Made by a program: the position numbers and the translations under genes
In this document: one piece after another, positions 1-12,700 of the stretch
Layout: each line of letters begins with the position of its first letter
How positions within the stretch are numbered: the first letter of the stretch is position 1
From: Candidatus Kaiserbacteria bacterium GW2011_GWA2_52_12
GTDB taxonomy: Bacteria > Patescibacteriota > Minisyncoccia > Phycocordibacterales > UBA2100
Assembly: GCA_001004345.1 (NCBI GenBank)
Contig: LCQW01000011.1
Coordinates: 1 to 33,480, forward strand
Length of the DNA: 33,480 nucleotides
Direction: 5' to 3'
Notes under the pieces: model-generated
The model's input: the letters and a program-made list of their open reading frames with translations, nothing else
Databases searched by the model: none
What the model was told of the DNA's origin: nothing

Positions 1-65
1 GACAACTTCACCACGCTCGATACCTGACCAAGAGCGCTTTAGCGCGACAACCTCAAACGCGGACG

Positions 66-91
66 AACCCCTCGCCTTGCAGGCGAGGGTT
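66..91. repeat. Palindromic element after rpoD
   Basis: Inverted repeat with arms CCCTCGCC and GGCGAGGG around a TTGCA loop; the outer AA/TT also pair if one C is bulged. It starts directly after the rpoD stop codon on the minus strand. No T-run follows on that strand, so it is not a classical intrinsic terminator. It resembles the other short palindromes of this window, with the CCTC/GAGG elements in the opposite order. Confidence 0.6.
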
Positions 92-93
92 GT

Positions 94-1335
94 TCAGTAA
101 CTGCGAAGCTGTTTTGCCCTCTCGTGAAATCTGATCCTCTCCAGTGCCTTTGCTTCGATCTGGCGGATGCGCTCGCGGGTGACGCCGAATTCGCGCCCCA
201 CCTCTTCGAGGGTGTAGCAAATACCCTCACCGGAGAGGCCATTGCGCATCTCCAAGATTTTTCGCTCTTTTGGAGAAAGTTCATCGAGGATTTCCATCAT
301 TTGCTCATTGAGTATGCGACGTGAAGCATCCTGATCGGGTGCCGCGATCGTATCGTCGGCAATGAAGCTGCCGAGCGTCGAGCGCTCGTCGTCGTCTTCG
401 CCCACCGGCGATTCGAGCGAGACGGTGTCCTGATTGATCTTTTGGATGGTGTAAATTTTTTCCACTTCGATACCCATTTCCGCCGCTATCTCTTCCGGCA
501 GCGGATCGCGGCCGAGGTGCTGGGAAAGTTCGCGCACTTTTTGCTTGTATTTGGCGATGGTTTCCACCATGTGCACGGGGATGCGAATAGTGCGCGACTG
601 GTCGGCCAAGGCGCGGGTAATGGCCTGTCGTATCCACCATGTGGCATAGGTCGAGAATTTGTAGCCTTTTGTATAGTCGAATTTATCGACAGCCTTAAAG
701 AGCCCGAGGTTACCTTCCTGAATGAGGTCGAGAAGGGTGAGATCGGGAGAACGATTGACATATTTTTTGGCGATAGAAACGACAAGGCGGAGGTTGGAGC
801 GAGCGAGAATTCCGCGCGCCTCATCATCGCCCAGCAAGATGCGCTTCGCGAGGATCTTCTCCTGCTCGCCGTTCAAGAGCGGATATTGGCCGATCTCGCG
901 CAAATACATCTGCACGGAATCATAGGTGGAATCCGAACGACGGTGCTGGAGTTTCTTGCTCGCGAGCACGGTGTCCGCCGAAGAATCTTCGAGCATGCCG
1001 CCACCCTCCAAGACATCGATACCGGCGGCGCTAAATCGCTCGTACATTTCCTCGAGTAATAGCACGTTGTCTTCGATGGTCGGAAATTCACGCAGGATTT
1101 CGTCGTAGGTCACGTACCCACGCTCGCGGCCAAGCCGTATCAGCGCGAGCACCTTATCTTCATCCTTCCCCTTCGTAAGTGGTTTAAATTTGCCAGACTT
1201 TCCCGATCTACCGGTCATTTGTTTCGGTGGGGTTTTCACGCGCGGCGTTGGTACCCGCTTTGACGCGATGCGAGAGGGCTTCGATCGGGAAATCTTCCTC
1301 TTGGCCTTGTGTTTTTTGTGAGTTTTTTTAGCCAT
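94..1335 (-). CDS. rpoD: Primary RNA polymerase sigma factor (RpoD/SigA)
   Basis: Housekeeping sigma-70 factor of 413 residues that directs core RNA polymerase to -35/-10 promoters. A very basic N-terminus (residues 1-55, Lys/Arg/Ser/Pro-rich) leads into a region 1.1-like segment. Region 1.2 ([17 protein letters not shown]) lies near 138-154, region 2 with [19 protein letters not shown] and [13 protein letters not shown] near 205-245, and region 4.2 ([20 protein letters not shown]) at the end. The region 2.3/2.4 residues for -10 melting and recognition and the 4.2 helix-turn-helix for -35 binding are intact. It lies 122 nt downstream of dnaG on the same strand, the classic dnaG-rpoD arrangement. 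I see no strong Shine-Dalgarno before the ATG. The promoters proposed here mostly use TTGACA-like and TATAAT-like boxes, consistent with this factor. Confidence 0.97.
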   Translation of the reverse strand: MAKKTHKKHKAKRKISRSKPSRIASKRVPTPRVKTPPKQMTGRSGKSGKFKPLTKGKDEDKVLALIRLGRERGYVTYDEILREFPTIEDNVLLLEEMYERFSAAGIDVLEGGGMLEDSSADTVLASKKLQHRRSDSTYDSVQMYLREIGQYPLLNGEQEKILAKRILLGDDEARGILARSNLRLVVSIAKKYVNRSPDLTLLDLIQEGNLGLFKAVDKFDYTKGYKFSTYATWWIRQAITRALADQSRTIRIPVHMVETIAKYKQKVRELSQHLGRDPLPEEIAAEMGIEVEKIYTIQKINQDTVSLESPVGEDDDERSTLGSFIADDTIAAPDQDASRRILNEQMMEILDELSPKERKILEMRNGLSGEGICYTLEEVGREFGVTRERIRQIEAKALERIRFHERAKQLRSY

Positions 1336-1457
1336 ATATGCAAAAAGTTGCCCAAAACAGCATTCCCCTCAGTTCAAGGGGGAGATAGGCATTATGAATG
1401 ACTCCTCGCTCCATCATTTCCACATCCCTAGAGCGATGGCATACTCTACACTTTTTT

Positions 1458-3173
1458 CTATAAGAGCGCAATCTGACTTGTCAACATCTTATGCACACCC
1501 ATGAGACGAGCGATTTCCTTCGCATTGTCCTCATGTTCGGCCTGCTGTATCGCATGGGATATTTCCAAGAGCTCGTGCGATAACCGCTCCTTCAAAAGCA
1601 CCTTGAGAAGGGTATTTGTTTCGCGCGCAAGATTGGGGCTTTTACCATACAGCTCCTCGGCGGAGAAACGCAGAGGCTCGCGATGACTCTCCGGCATCTC
1701 ACCAACTACTTTGAACGCCGAAGGTCCGATAGCCTCCTTGAAATCCGCTTCAAACTTCTTTACATCTATCTCCGGCTTCGCGAGTGTCTTTTGCCAAAGA
1801 TATAGTGCGTACGCTTGTATCGTCCGATTTGAAACCTTCTCCTTCGCCACAACTTCGGAAGAAGTGTCGCCGACAATTCTTGTCGTTGACGTGGCAGATG
1901 GGACTCGCGGCAATTTCACAAATGCTTCGGCAACCGCATTTTCTGATACGCCGAGCCGCTTTGCGATCTCCTTGATGTATTGTTCGCGTGCAATCGGGCT
2001 TTGCACGTCGGTCAAGAACGGCAACACAGCAAACTCGACCGAACGGCGAAAATTGTCGGGACTCTTGGAATGCTCATTGAGCACGTCGAGCAAAAACGTA
2101 ATGATGTCTTTCGCCTTTCGTATCGCACTACTCCATGCATCTTTTCCTTCCTTCAAGATTAGCTCCGCCGGATCCGACCCACTCGGTAATTGAGCCACTT
2201 TTACATTCAAGCCTCCCTGCAGTGCCGCGCGCGCAGCGCGGCCCGCAGCTTTGATGCCCGCTTCATCGGCATCGAGCGCCAAGACGAGATTGTCGGTCAT
2301 GCGATGTATGAGTGCGGCATGCTCCGGAGTGAACGCTGTCCCTGAGACTGCGACAGTATTTCCCCATCCAGCCTGATGCGAAGCGAGGAAATCCATCTGC
2401 CCTTCCACCAAGACAGCACAATTGTGTTTGCGAGTAGCGAGCTTTGCACGGTCGAACCCATAGAGAATTCGAGATTTGTGAAAAAGCGGCGTCTCGGGAC
2501 TATTCAAATATTTTGGCGCCTCGGGTGACGCGTTTTCACCAAATATGCGCCCTGAAAATGCGATCACGCGTCCGGCCGAATCATTGATGGGAAACATGAT
2601 ACGGTTGCGGAATTTATCTATCAATCCCCTATCTCCTTTCTTCGCGAGACCAGCGTCCACAATCTCTTTGTCGGTAAATTTCTTACTCTTGAAATAGTCG
2701 CTCGCTTCGCTCCAACTATCTCCCGCCGCCCAGCCAAGGCGGAATTCTTTTACAGTCGCATCGCTCATACCGCGTTCCTTGAGATATTTCTTTGCTGCAT
2801 CACTCAATCGTGACATATAAAAAATAGTCGCCACTTCCATGAGCTCGAAGAGTCGGTCGCGCTCATCTTTTTTTTCTTTGCCACCACGCTCGTACACGAG
2901 CTCCACGCCCGCTTTCTCTGCGAGCACTTTCAAAGCGCCTTTAAAATCCAGCCCTTCAATCTGCTCGACAAATGAAAAAATGTCGCCGCCGACGTTGCAG
3001 CCGAAACAGTGGTACGTGCCGCGCTCCGGCGAGACAAAGAACGACGGCGTACGCTCCGCATGAAAGGGGCACCGCGCCCGCAGGCTGCTACCGGATCGTT
3101 CGAGCTTCACGTACTGGCTGACGACGTCGACGATGGACAGCTTATCTTTAACTTGTTGAACAGTGTCGCTCAT
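1458..3173 (-). CDS. dnaG: DNA primase DnaG
   Basis: Synthesises RNA primers at the replication fork. About 571 residues from the chosen ATG, MSDTVQQVKDKLSIVDVVS, which matches the usual DnaG N-terminus; an upstream in-frame start would add 18 unusual residues. The CHC2 zinc-binding domain is visible near residues 35-60 (CPFH...YHCFGC). The catalytic core follows, with a TOPRIM fold containing VLVEGQMDFLASHQAG and LALDADEAG, whose acidic residues bind metal. The C-terminal part is divergent, as expected for the helicase-binding domain. An AGAGG lies upstream of the start and a probable promoter lies between this gene and the divergent small gene. rpoD follows on the same strand. Confidence 0.95.
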   Translation of the reverse strand: MSDTVQQVKDKLSIVDVVSQYVKLERSGSSLRARCPFHAERTPSFFVSPERGTYHCFGCNVGGDIFSFVEQIEGLDFKGALKVLAEKAGVELVYERGGKEKKDERDRLFELMEVATIFYMSRLSDAAKKYLKERGMSDATVKEFRLGWAAGDSWSEASDYFKSKKFTDKEIVDAGLAKKGDRGLIDKFRNRIMFPINDSAGRVIAFSGRIFGENASPEAPKYLNSPETPLFHKSRILYGFDRAKLATRKHNCAVLVEGQMDFLASHQAGWGNTVAVSGTAFTPEHAALIHRMTDNLVLALDADEAGIKAAGRAARAALQGGLNVKVAQLPSGSDPAELILKEGKDAWSSAIRKAKDIITFLLDVLNEHSKSPDNFRRSVEFAVLPFLTDVQSPIAREQYIKEIAKRLGVSENAVAEAFVKLPRVPSATSTTRIVGDTSSEVVAKEKVSNRTIQAYALYLWQKTLAKPEIDVKKFEADFKEAIGPSAFKVVGEMPESHREPLRFSAEELYGKSPNLARETNTLLKVLLKERLSHELLEISHAIQQAEHEDNAKEIARLMGVHKMLTSQIALL

Positions 3174-3222
3174 ACCGTCATTATGCCTCTTCAGCCAACC
3201 AAAAGCGAAAGTTGCAATAAAC

Positions 3223-3252
3223 AACATAATGGTGTTAAATGGCCACGGTCAA
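3223..3252 (-). promoter_or_regulatory. Putative dnaG promoter
   Basis: On the minus strand a -35-like TTGACC and a -10-like TATGTT are 18 nt apart, about 50 nt upstream of the dnaG start in the dnaG/small-gene divergent region. The -10 is a weak match, so this is tentative. Confidence 0.35.
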
Positions 3253-3266
3253 CAAGGAGGACAACC

Positions 3267-3494
3267 GTGGTCTGTAGAAGCAACGATGCTATCGCACGCA
3301 CTCTTATGCGGCGCGCGAACGGCAAGCACCTCGCCAAGGAGGCTCTTGCCAAGGCTGAATACAAAATCGCATGGGAACACGTGGTAGCGTATGGTCTCGA
3401 CGAGTTCGATATCATGGAACTCGGCCTACCAGAGAAATATCGGCCCAAGCACCTTCGTGGCCGCGATTTTCCGAAAGCGGAGGGTTGTGTTTGA
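3267..3494 (+). CDS. Small hypothetical protein, GTG start
   Basis: A 75-residue protein I do not recognise. The start is set by a perfect AAGGAGG six nt upstream of GTG (MVCRSNDAIARTLMRR); the longer open frame upstream runs antisense through dnaG and is not needed. The product is basic and helical in character (HLAKEALAKAEYKIAWEHV), then has LDEFDIMELGLPEKYRPKHL. There is no signal peptide or membrane segment. It is divergent from dnaG and ends 17 nt before a strong intrinsic terminator, so it is probably a single-gene transcript. Confidence 0.7.
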   Translation: MVCRSNDAIARTLMRRANGKHLAKEALAKAEYKIAWEHVVAYGLDEFDIMELGLPEKYRPKHLRGRDFPKAEGCV

Positions 3495-3510
3495 TCCAAC
3501 ATCCAGTCTA

Positions 3511-3540
3511 AAGAGCCGTCCCATGGGGCGGCTCTTTTTT
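3511..3540 (+). terminator. Intrinsic terminator of the 75-residue gene
   Basis: AAGAGCCG pairs with CGGCTCTT around an inner CCC-ATG-GGG, followed by a run of six T. This is a classic rho-independent terminator on the plus strand. The left end of the IS30 element lies immediately beyond the T-run. Confidence 0.9.
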
Positions 3541-3549
3541 CGCGAATTC

Positions 3550-4639
3550 ACCTTTGAAGCCGAACACCTGTACGATTAAAACGTATGGGATACACACATA
3601 TAGATGAGAGTGAGCGGCGGCGAATCGAGCGGGCGCGAGAAGGAGGAAAAGGAGTGCGGGAAATCGCCCGGATGATTGGGCGAAGTCCGAGCTCGGTCTC
3701 GGAAGAATTGGGACGAAACAGTGTCAGGAAAAAGTACTCGCGACAACGAGCGGATTTGAATGCCCTGTTGCGACGAAAACAATCCAAGCTCCAATGTTTG
3801 AAAGTGGCGATGGATCCAGAACTGAAGAAGTACGTGACAGAGAATATCGAAAACGATCAATCGCCGGAAGGAATTTCGGGACGATTAAAAAAGGTCGAGA
3901 CATATATGCAATACGCGAGTACGAAAGCCATCTACAAATTCGTTCATTCTGTGCACGGAAGAAAGATCGAGAAACATCTGTACTCAAAAGCGGTGAAGCG
4001 ACGCGGCGGCCCGAAACGAGGTGCGAGAAAAACATCTATCGATGGACGCACCATGATTGACAAGCGACCCCAAAGTGTCGAGAAACGCAAGGAATTCGGC
4101 CATTTTGAGGGTGACTTCATTGAGTCGGGCAGAGATGGAAAAGGGTCGCTCCTCGTGCTCGTTGAGCGGAAAACTCGGTATCCATTCCTCGTGTATACTG
4201 AAAACAAAACAACCACGTACATCAATACGCTCGTCGCAAAAACATTCCACGGAGTTCCAATCAAATCACTTACGCTCGACAACGACATTTCATTCCAGAA
4301 ACATGAAGAGCTCTCGGAGCTTGTCGATGCAGTTGTGTTCTTCTGTCACGCGTATCATTCGTGGGAAAAAGGAACGGTCGAAAATCGCAATCGCGCGGTG
4401 CGTCGGTACGCGCCGAAGAAGACCGATCTCTCATCACTATCGAGCGAACGATTCAAGGAAATTGAAATAATTCTCCGCACCCGTTATATGAAAGTTCTCA
4501 ACTTCAAGACGCCGGAAGAGGTGTGGAATACTGAAATAGAGAAAGAGGAAAAACGCGCGGAGAAGAGACGGGAACGTGCTACAGTAATTGCATTATCAGC
4601 ATCCATTATTCAAAAAATTGGGTGTTCGGCTTGAGGGGT
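3550..4639 (+). mobile_element. IS30-family insertion sequence, complete copy
   Basis: About 1.09 kb. Terminal inverted repeats of 19 nt match at 16 positions: left ACCTTTGAAGCCGAACACC at 3550-3568, right at 4621-4639, with 12 consecutive matches (AAGCCGAACACC). The transposase stop codon lies inside the right repeat. The left end is shared almost base for base with a second copy at the end of the window, including ten nt (TCGCGAATTC) outside the repeat, so the true border could lie at 3540. I could not define a target duplication. Confidence 0.8.
3585..4634 (+). CDS. IS30-family transposase
   Basis: DDE transposase of 349 residues that cuts and joins the element ends. The N-terminal helix-turn-helix (MGYTHIDESERRRIERAR..GVREIARMIGRSPSSVSEEL, residues 1-45) is typical of IS30. 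The catalytic core shows the first Asp in FGHFEGDFIE, the second in LTLDNDISF, and the Glu in WEKGTVENRNRAVRRYAPK, the IS30-type DD-E arrangement. The frame is intact, so the enzyme could be active. A second copy starts at 33427 with the same spacing from its left end. The region between the left repeat and ATG is short and shows no obvious Shine-Dalgarno. Confidence 0.95.
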   Translation: MGYTHIDESERRRIERAREGGKGVREIARMIGRSPSSVSEELGRNSVRKKYSRQRADLNALLRRKQSKLQCLKVAMDPELKKYVTENIENDQSPEGISGRLKKVETYMQYASTKAIYKFVHSVHGRKIEKHLYSKAVKRRGGPKRGARKTSIDGRTMIDKRPQSVEKRKEFGHFEGDFIESGRDGKGSLLVLVERKTRYPFLVYTENKTTTYINTLVAKTFHGVPIKSLTLDNDISFQKHEELSELVDAVVFFCHAYHSWEKGTVENRNRAVRRYAPKKTDLSSLSSERFKEIEIILRTRYMKVLNFKTPEEVWNTEIEKEEKRAEKRRERATVIALSASIIQKIGCSA

Positions 4640-4640
4640 T

Positions 4641-4688
4641 TTTGTAGGTTTCTTTATCTATTCACATCACACCAAGAAACCCCACAAA
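4641..4688. repeat. Hairpin between IS30 and RAYT1
   Basis: TTTGT-A-GGTTTCTT pairs with AAGAAACC-CC-ACAAA across a 19-nt loop. It begins next to the IS30 right end and may be a terminator for the transposase or part of the RAYT unit's 5' side. It has no clear T-run. Confidence 0.5.
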
Positions 4689-4704
4689 TAGTTTGATATA
4701 TACA

Positions 4705-4721
4705 GGGAGGCGAGGCCTCCC
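4705..4721 (+). repeat. REP-like palindrome, left flank of RAYT1
   Basis: GGGAGGCGAGGCCTCCC: seven-nt arms and a three-nt GAG loop, 21 nt before the RAYT1 start. The same palindrome stands in inverted orientation after the gene (5433-5448). RAYT enzymes characteristically sit among the palindromes they recognise. Confidence 0.8.
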
Positions 4722-4742
4722 AATTCCTGCTATGATACATGG

Positions 4743-5420
4743 ATGAGTTATCGCCGGACGCCGTTCGCTCCTGATGAACACTATCATTGCTACACGCGGG
4801 GCATTGATGGTCGCACCACTTTCAAAGATAATGAAGACTACGAGCGGTTCCAGGCTTCACTCTATGTATGCAACGATACTAAGCCGTTCGACAGATCGGA
4901 CTTTTTTAGAATCAGTCATCGCGAGATTTTCGAAAAGCCCCGCAAACGCGAGCTTGTCGCAATTGGCTGCTACAGTCTCATGCCAAATCATTTTCATATC
5001 GGATTTCAAGAGCTCGAAGAGGGTGGTTCATCGAAGTTTCTACAGAAACTGGGCACGAGTTATGTGATGTATTTCAATGCGAAGTATGATCGCGTCGGAA
5101 GCTTATTTGTAGGACCTTGTCGATCACGCCACATTGACAGTGATCGCTATTTTAAACGCGTGGCACAGTACATCCATCTCAATGTTGCCGAAATTCTTGA
5201 GCCCACATGGAAAAAAGGTCGGGTAAAAGATATGCGCGGCCTGGAACGACGAATAGGTAAATACACATTTTCAAGCTTGCGCGATTACGTAGGCGATTTC
5301 CGACCCGAGCGTGCGATACTTAATGCTGAAATTATGCACCTGGTTGCAGGTGGTATGCCGCAACTGAGCGCTGTACTTGGGGAAGCTCAGGAGTACTACC
5401 GAAAGATAAAGTTCGTTTAA
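4743..5420 (+). CDS. REP-associated tyrosine transposase (Y1/HUH family), RAYT1
   Basis: A 225-residue single-strand transposase of the IS200-like TnpA_REP group. It begins HYHCYTRGIDGRTTF. The HUH metal site is MPNHFHIGFQE near residue 80, and the catalytic Tyr candidates are in SYVMYFNAKYDRVGSLF, followed by the family's IHLNVAEI motif. Established knowledge: RAYTs bind and cleave folded REP palindromes in single-stranded DNA and help spread them. Here the gene is bracketed by inverted copies of one palindrome (GAGG-N5-CCTC core), making it the likely cognate enzyme. It is only about 27% alike by eye to RAYT2 in this window, which has a different palindrome. The frame is complete, with no sign of decay. 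Confidence 0.93.
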   Translation: MSYRRTPFAPDEHYHCYTRGIDGRTTFKDNEDYERFQASLYVCNDTKPFDRSDFFRISHREIFEKPRKRELVAIGCYSLMPNHFHIGFQELEEGGSSKFLQKLGTSYVMYFNAKYDRVGSLFVGPCRSRHIDSDRYFKRVAQYIHLNVAEILEPTWKKGRVKDMRGLERRIGKYTFSSLRDYVGDFRPERAILNAEIMHLVAGGMPQLSAVLGEAQEYYRKIKFV

Positions 5421-5432
5421 CTAACCAGACTT

Positions 5433-5448
5433 GGGAGGCCTCGCCTCC
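5433..5448 (-). repeat. REP-like palindrome, right flank of RAYT1
   Basis: GGGAGGCCTCGCCTCC, the reverse complement of the left-flank palindrome but for one terminal base. It lies 12 nt after the RAYT1 stop codon. The asymmetric loop (CTC here, GAG upstream) shows the two copies are inverted. Confidence 0.8.
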
Positions 5449-5484
5449 TGCATACTTCGAATGCGAACCGTTTTTGAAAAGCGA

Positions 5485-5511
5485 AAGCCCCGCCAATATA
5501 TGGCGGGGCTT
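5485..5511. terminator. Bidirectional terminator between RAYT1 and the 79-residue gene
   Basis: AAGCCCCGCC and GGCGGGGCTT form a perfect ten-bp stem with a seven-nt loop, between two convergent genes. U-rich stretches follow on both strands (TTTCGCTTTT on minus, TTCTAAT on plus). Confidence 0.75.
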
Positions 5512-5524
5512 CTAATAAAATAGG

Positions 5525-5764
5525 TCAATCGGAATCGGTTTGTGCGATATCAGCAATTCTGAGCAATATCACCTCACAAAAACGGTCAAGATCCTCAAAA
5601 GATTTGCAATCAGGACCAATGCAGCTTCGTATATTTCTTTTGTTGAGGCGGGCCAACACCATAAGCAATTTTTCGTTTTGCAAATACGCCTGTAATTCGA
5701 CGTACTTCAGAATGTTGGGGTACTCGGCGAATTTTCTCTTCAGCGCCTTGACGTCGATGCTCAT
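5525..5764 (-). CDS. Small hypothetical protein, paralogue of the next gene
   Basis: A 79-residue protein I cannot name. The start MSIDVKALKRKFAEYPNILKYV is preceded by GAAAGGAAAG. It aligns at its N-terminus with the 81-residue product upstream (VDVVALRAKYTGYPNTVALI): both have I/V-DV-x-AL-K/R-x-K-F/Y-x-x-YPN and then a helical stretch rich in Leu. Two cysteines (SCIGPDC) occur only here. No signal peptide or membrane span is seen. The pair probably arose by tandem duplication. A strong hairpin terminator lies just downstream. Confidence 0.75.
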   Translation of the reverse strand: MSIDVKALKRKFAEYPNILKYVELQAYLQNEKLLMVLARLNKRNIRSCIGPDCKSFEDLDRFCEVILLRIADIAQTDSD

Positions 5765-5825
5765 CCGACTTTCCTTTCGTTGACTACAGGAACAGTACCA
5801 TTGACATAGAAAAACAAAGACACCG

Positions 5826-5843
5826 TCCCGAAAGCTTTCGGGA
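5826..5843. repeat. Perfect 18-nt palindrome
   Basis: TCCCGAAAGCTTTCGGGA reads the same on both strands. It lies between the two small paralogous genes, 13 nt after the stop codon of the 81-residue gene. Without a T-run it is more likely a dispersed palindromic element than a terminator. Confidence 0.7.
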
Positions 5844-5855
5844 TGGGGCGACTAA

Positions 5856-6101
5856 TCACGGTTGCTCATCATTCTTTTCTCGTAGGACCTCTGCGCAGAG
5901 GGCCTCAAGTTCGTCGGGAGAAAACGAGATGGTCGGTTCATCCGGATCCGTCAGCCACCCATAGCGATCTTTTTCGAGCAAATCCAATCCCTCCAAAATC
6001 TCTTGGGCATCCTCACTGCCGTCCTTTGCAAGCAGGTCGATGAGTGCGACCGTGTTCGGGTAGCCGGTATATTTCGCCCTCAATGCAACAACGTCGACCA
6101 T
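5856..6101 (-). CDS. Small hypothetical protein, paralogue of the previous gene
   Basis: An 81-residue acidic protein of unknown role, starting MVDVVALRAKYTGYPNTVAL after a good AGGAGAG Shine-Dalgarno four nt from ATG. It shares the DV-AL-K-YPN N-terminal motif with the 79-residue protein just downstream. The rest (EILEGLDLLEKDRYG, SPDELEALCAEVLREK) is acidic and helical. It lies between the rpoC terminator and its paralogue. It may be a small regulatory or adaptor protein, but nothing in the sequence proves this. Confidence 0.75.
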   Translation of the reverse strand: MVDVVALRAKYTGYPNTVALIDLLAKDGSEDAQEILEGLDLLEKDRYGWLTDPDEPTISFSPDELEALCAEVLREKNDEQP

Positions 6102-6134
6102 TGGTCTCTCCTATTTCTAATACAACACTACCAT

Positions 6135-6169
6135 GCCAAAGAGCCACCCCGTAGGCGGCCTTCTTTGGC
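6135..6169 (-). terminator. Probable rpoBC terminator
   Basis: GCCAAAGA pairs with TCTTTGGC, enclosing further GCC/GGC pairing. It lies 13 nt downstream of the rpoC stop on the minus strand. The U-tract is short (TCTTT), so termination strength is uncertain. Confidence 0.6.
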
Positions 6170-6181
6170 TGTTGGTAACGA

Positions 6182-9782
<3,601 letters not shown>

Positions 9783-9788
9783 ACGAGA

Positions 9789-12700
9789 TTATTGGTTGAT
9801 AACATCGCCGCCTTTAAATTCAATGTCGATACCGAGACCACGCAAGTGCCGCACGAGCACGTTGAAAGTCGCCGGTGTGTTCGTCTCTTCGATTCGTTTG
9901 CCTGAAACTATCGCGTCGAATGCTGCCGAACGTCCCAGGATGTCATCGGACTTGATGGTGAGGATTTCGCGCAGGGAATAGGCGGCGCCGTAGCCGAGAA
10001 ACGCCCACACTTCCATTTCCCCGACGCGCTGACCGCCGTTCTGCGCCTTGCCCCCTAGGGGCTGCTGCGTCGTGAGTGAGTACGGGCCGATCGAACGCAT
10101 ATGGATCTTGTCTTCTACCATGTGGTGCAGCTTCAACATATACATGACACCGACGGACACGCGCTGCGCGAATGCTTCGCCGGTCCTACCGTCGAAGAGT
10201 ACCCGCTTGCCGTCTTCGGCAACGCCCGCTTCTTTCAATTCGCTGCGGATCTCCGCTTCTGTCGCGCCTGCGAACGACGGCACGACGGCCTGATAGCCGA
10301 GCATTTCTGCTGCGAGTCCGAGGTGTAATTCGAGGATCTGTCCGAGGTTCATACGTGACGGCACACCGAGCGGTGTCAGAATGATGTCGACCGGGTTGCC
10401 GCTCTCATCAAATGGCATGTCTTCCTCGGGAAGTACGCGCGAAATGACGCCTTTGTTGCCGTGACGTCCGGCTAGTTTGTCGCCGACCGAGATGGTGCGC
10501 AGTTGCGCGACCTCCACATGCACGCGCTTGATAACGCCCGATTCGAGCTGATCGCCCGTCTCGCGTGAAAATACTTTGATGCCGATGATGCGCCCGCGCT
10601 TGCCGCCTTCCATGCGAAGCGATGTGTCTTTCACATCTTTTGCTTTCTCGCCGAAGATCGCATGCAAGAGACGCTCTTCCGGAGTCAGCTGCGTCTCGCC
10701 TTTTGGCGTGACTTTGCCGACGAGAATATCGCCGGAGCGCACTTCTGCGCCGATGCGGACGACGCCGTCTTCATCGAGGTTGCGCAGTTTGAATTCTGAA
10801 ACGTTCGGAATGTCGTGGGTTGTGACTTCAGGTCCGAGCTTGGTGTCACGGACAACACACACGAATTCCTCCATGTGGATCGATGTGAAGCGGGCCTCTT
10901 TGGCGAGCTTTTCGGAGATAACGATGGCATCTTCGAAGTTGGCCCCGAACCACGGCAAAAAGGCGACGCGGACATTTTGTCCGATGGCGAGCTGACCCCC
11001 AACTGAGGTCGAAGTATCGGCAAGGAGACCGCCTTTTTTCACCGTGTCGCCGACCGATACGGCCGGACGCTGATGAAATGTCGTGAAGCCGTTGGTGCGC
11101 GAGAAATTTACCAATCCGTATTCTTTTGTCTTACCGTCTCCATTTTTCACCTTGATCAACTGCGCATCGGCATAGGTGACTTCGCCCGCTTCCTCGGCCA
11201 CTACCAAACGGCCGGAGTCGCGCGCAGCTGCACTCTCGACGCCTGTCGCCACGTACGGCGCGTCGGGCACCGCGAGCGGCACGGCTTGTTTTTGCATGTT
11301 GCTCCCCATGAGTGCGCGGTTGGCGTCGTCGTTCTCGACGAACGGAATGAGCGCGGTCGCGACGGAGAACGGCTGGTTGGTCGCGACCTCCATGAAATCC
11401 ACGTCCTCGCGCTTCACGAGCGTCGGGATGCCTTCTTTGCGGACTTCGATTATTTTTTCGGTGAGCTTCCCTTCCTCATCGCGCGGCGTCGCCGCGTGCG
11501 CGATCGCATATTGCTCTTCTTCAATCGCATTAATATAGACGATCTCTTTGGTCACGCGGCCCTTCTCCACTTTTGCATACGGCGTTTCGATGATGCCGAA
11601 TTCATTGGGACGCGCATAGAGCGACATGTGGAGCACGAGTCCGATATTTTTACCTTCAGGTGTGTGAATAGGACACACGCGGCCGTAGTGCGATGAGTGC
11701 ACGTCGCGCACTTCAAGGCCGGCGCGCTCTGAGGTGAGTCCGCCACGGCCGAGGGTGGAAAGCGTGCGCAAGTGCTCGATCTCGTCGAGCGTATTGTATT
11801 GCTGCATGAGCTGCGAGAGCTGGTCGGTCGTGAAAAATTCGCGTATTGCCGCCTGGAACGGGCGCGGGTTGACGAGCGAAACCGGCAAAATGGTCTCGGC
11901 GTCCACCATTGCCATCCGGTCTTGGATGTTGCGCTTCATGCGGGATAATCCGATGCGCATGCGCTGCTCGAGAAGCTCGCCTGCAAAACGTACGCGGCGA
12001 AAACCGAGATGGTCGATGTCGTCTCCTTCTGCCTGCGGATCAGCGTTCTGATCGGCGATGTGTGTGACTATACGGACGACATCGTCGAGCGAGAGCGTCG
12101 CCTTTAGAAGGTCCGCTTCTTTGATGCTCAAACCGAAACGACGATTGAAATGAAAACGTCCGACACGCGAGAAATCGTACCTCTCGGCGGAGAGAATCGC
12201 TTGCACATGTGTGCGTGCCGATTCCGGCGTCGCGATGTCGCCGTCGCGCAATCGCCGGTAGATCTCTACGTACGCCTCTTCGGGAGTCTTGGCATTGTCG
12301 TGTGTAAGTGTCATCGCGATAGAGTCGCGAGCCGCCGTCTTATCAAATCGTCCTTGAATTTCTTTGTCGGTCGCGAGGCCGAGTACGCGGAGAAGCGCCG
12401 TCACCGGAAAGTGGCGTTTGCGGTCGATCTTCACATACACGGCGCCATCAGCGTCGGATTCGATCTCTATCCACACGCCGCGTGCGGGGATGATCTTTGC
12501 TGCGAAATAGCCCTTGCCTTTGTAGGGAACTGATTCAAAAAATACGCCGTAGCTGCGCGCGAGCTGCGGCACGACGATGCGCTCGACGCCGTTGATGATG
12601 AACGTGCCGTGAGCGGTCATCCACGGAAAATCCGCGAGGAAAATCTCCTGCTCTTTCTCTTCGCCGGTCGTTTTGTTCTTCAAGCGAACAATCATCGAAA

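Noticed and set aside
1-93. Open frame on the minus strand downstream of rpoD
   Set aside because: It is only the read-through frame after the rpoD stop, with no start codon, ribosome-binding site or clear similarity. I see no supported gene in these bases.
10040-10070. GCCCC-CTAG-GGGC palindrome in rpoB
   Set aside because: It encodes QQPLGGKA, which is conserved in all beta subunits, so it is not an insertion.
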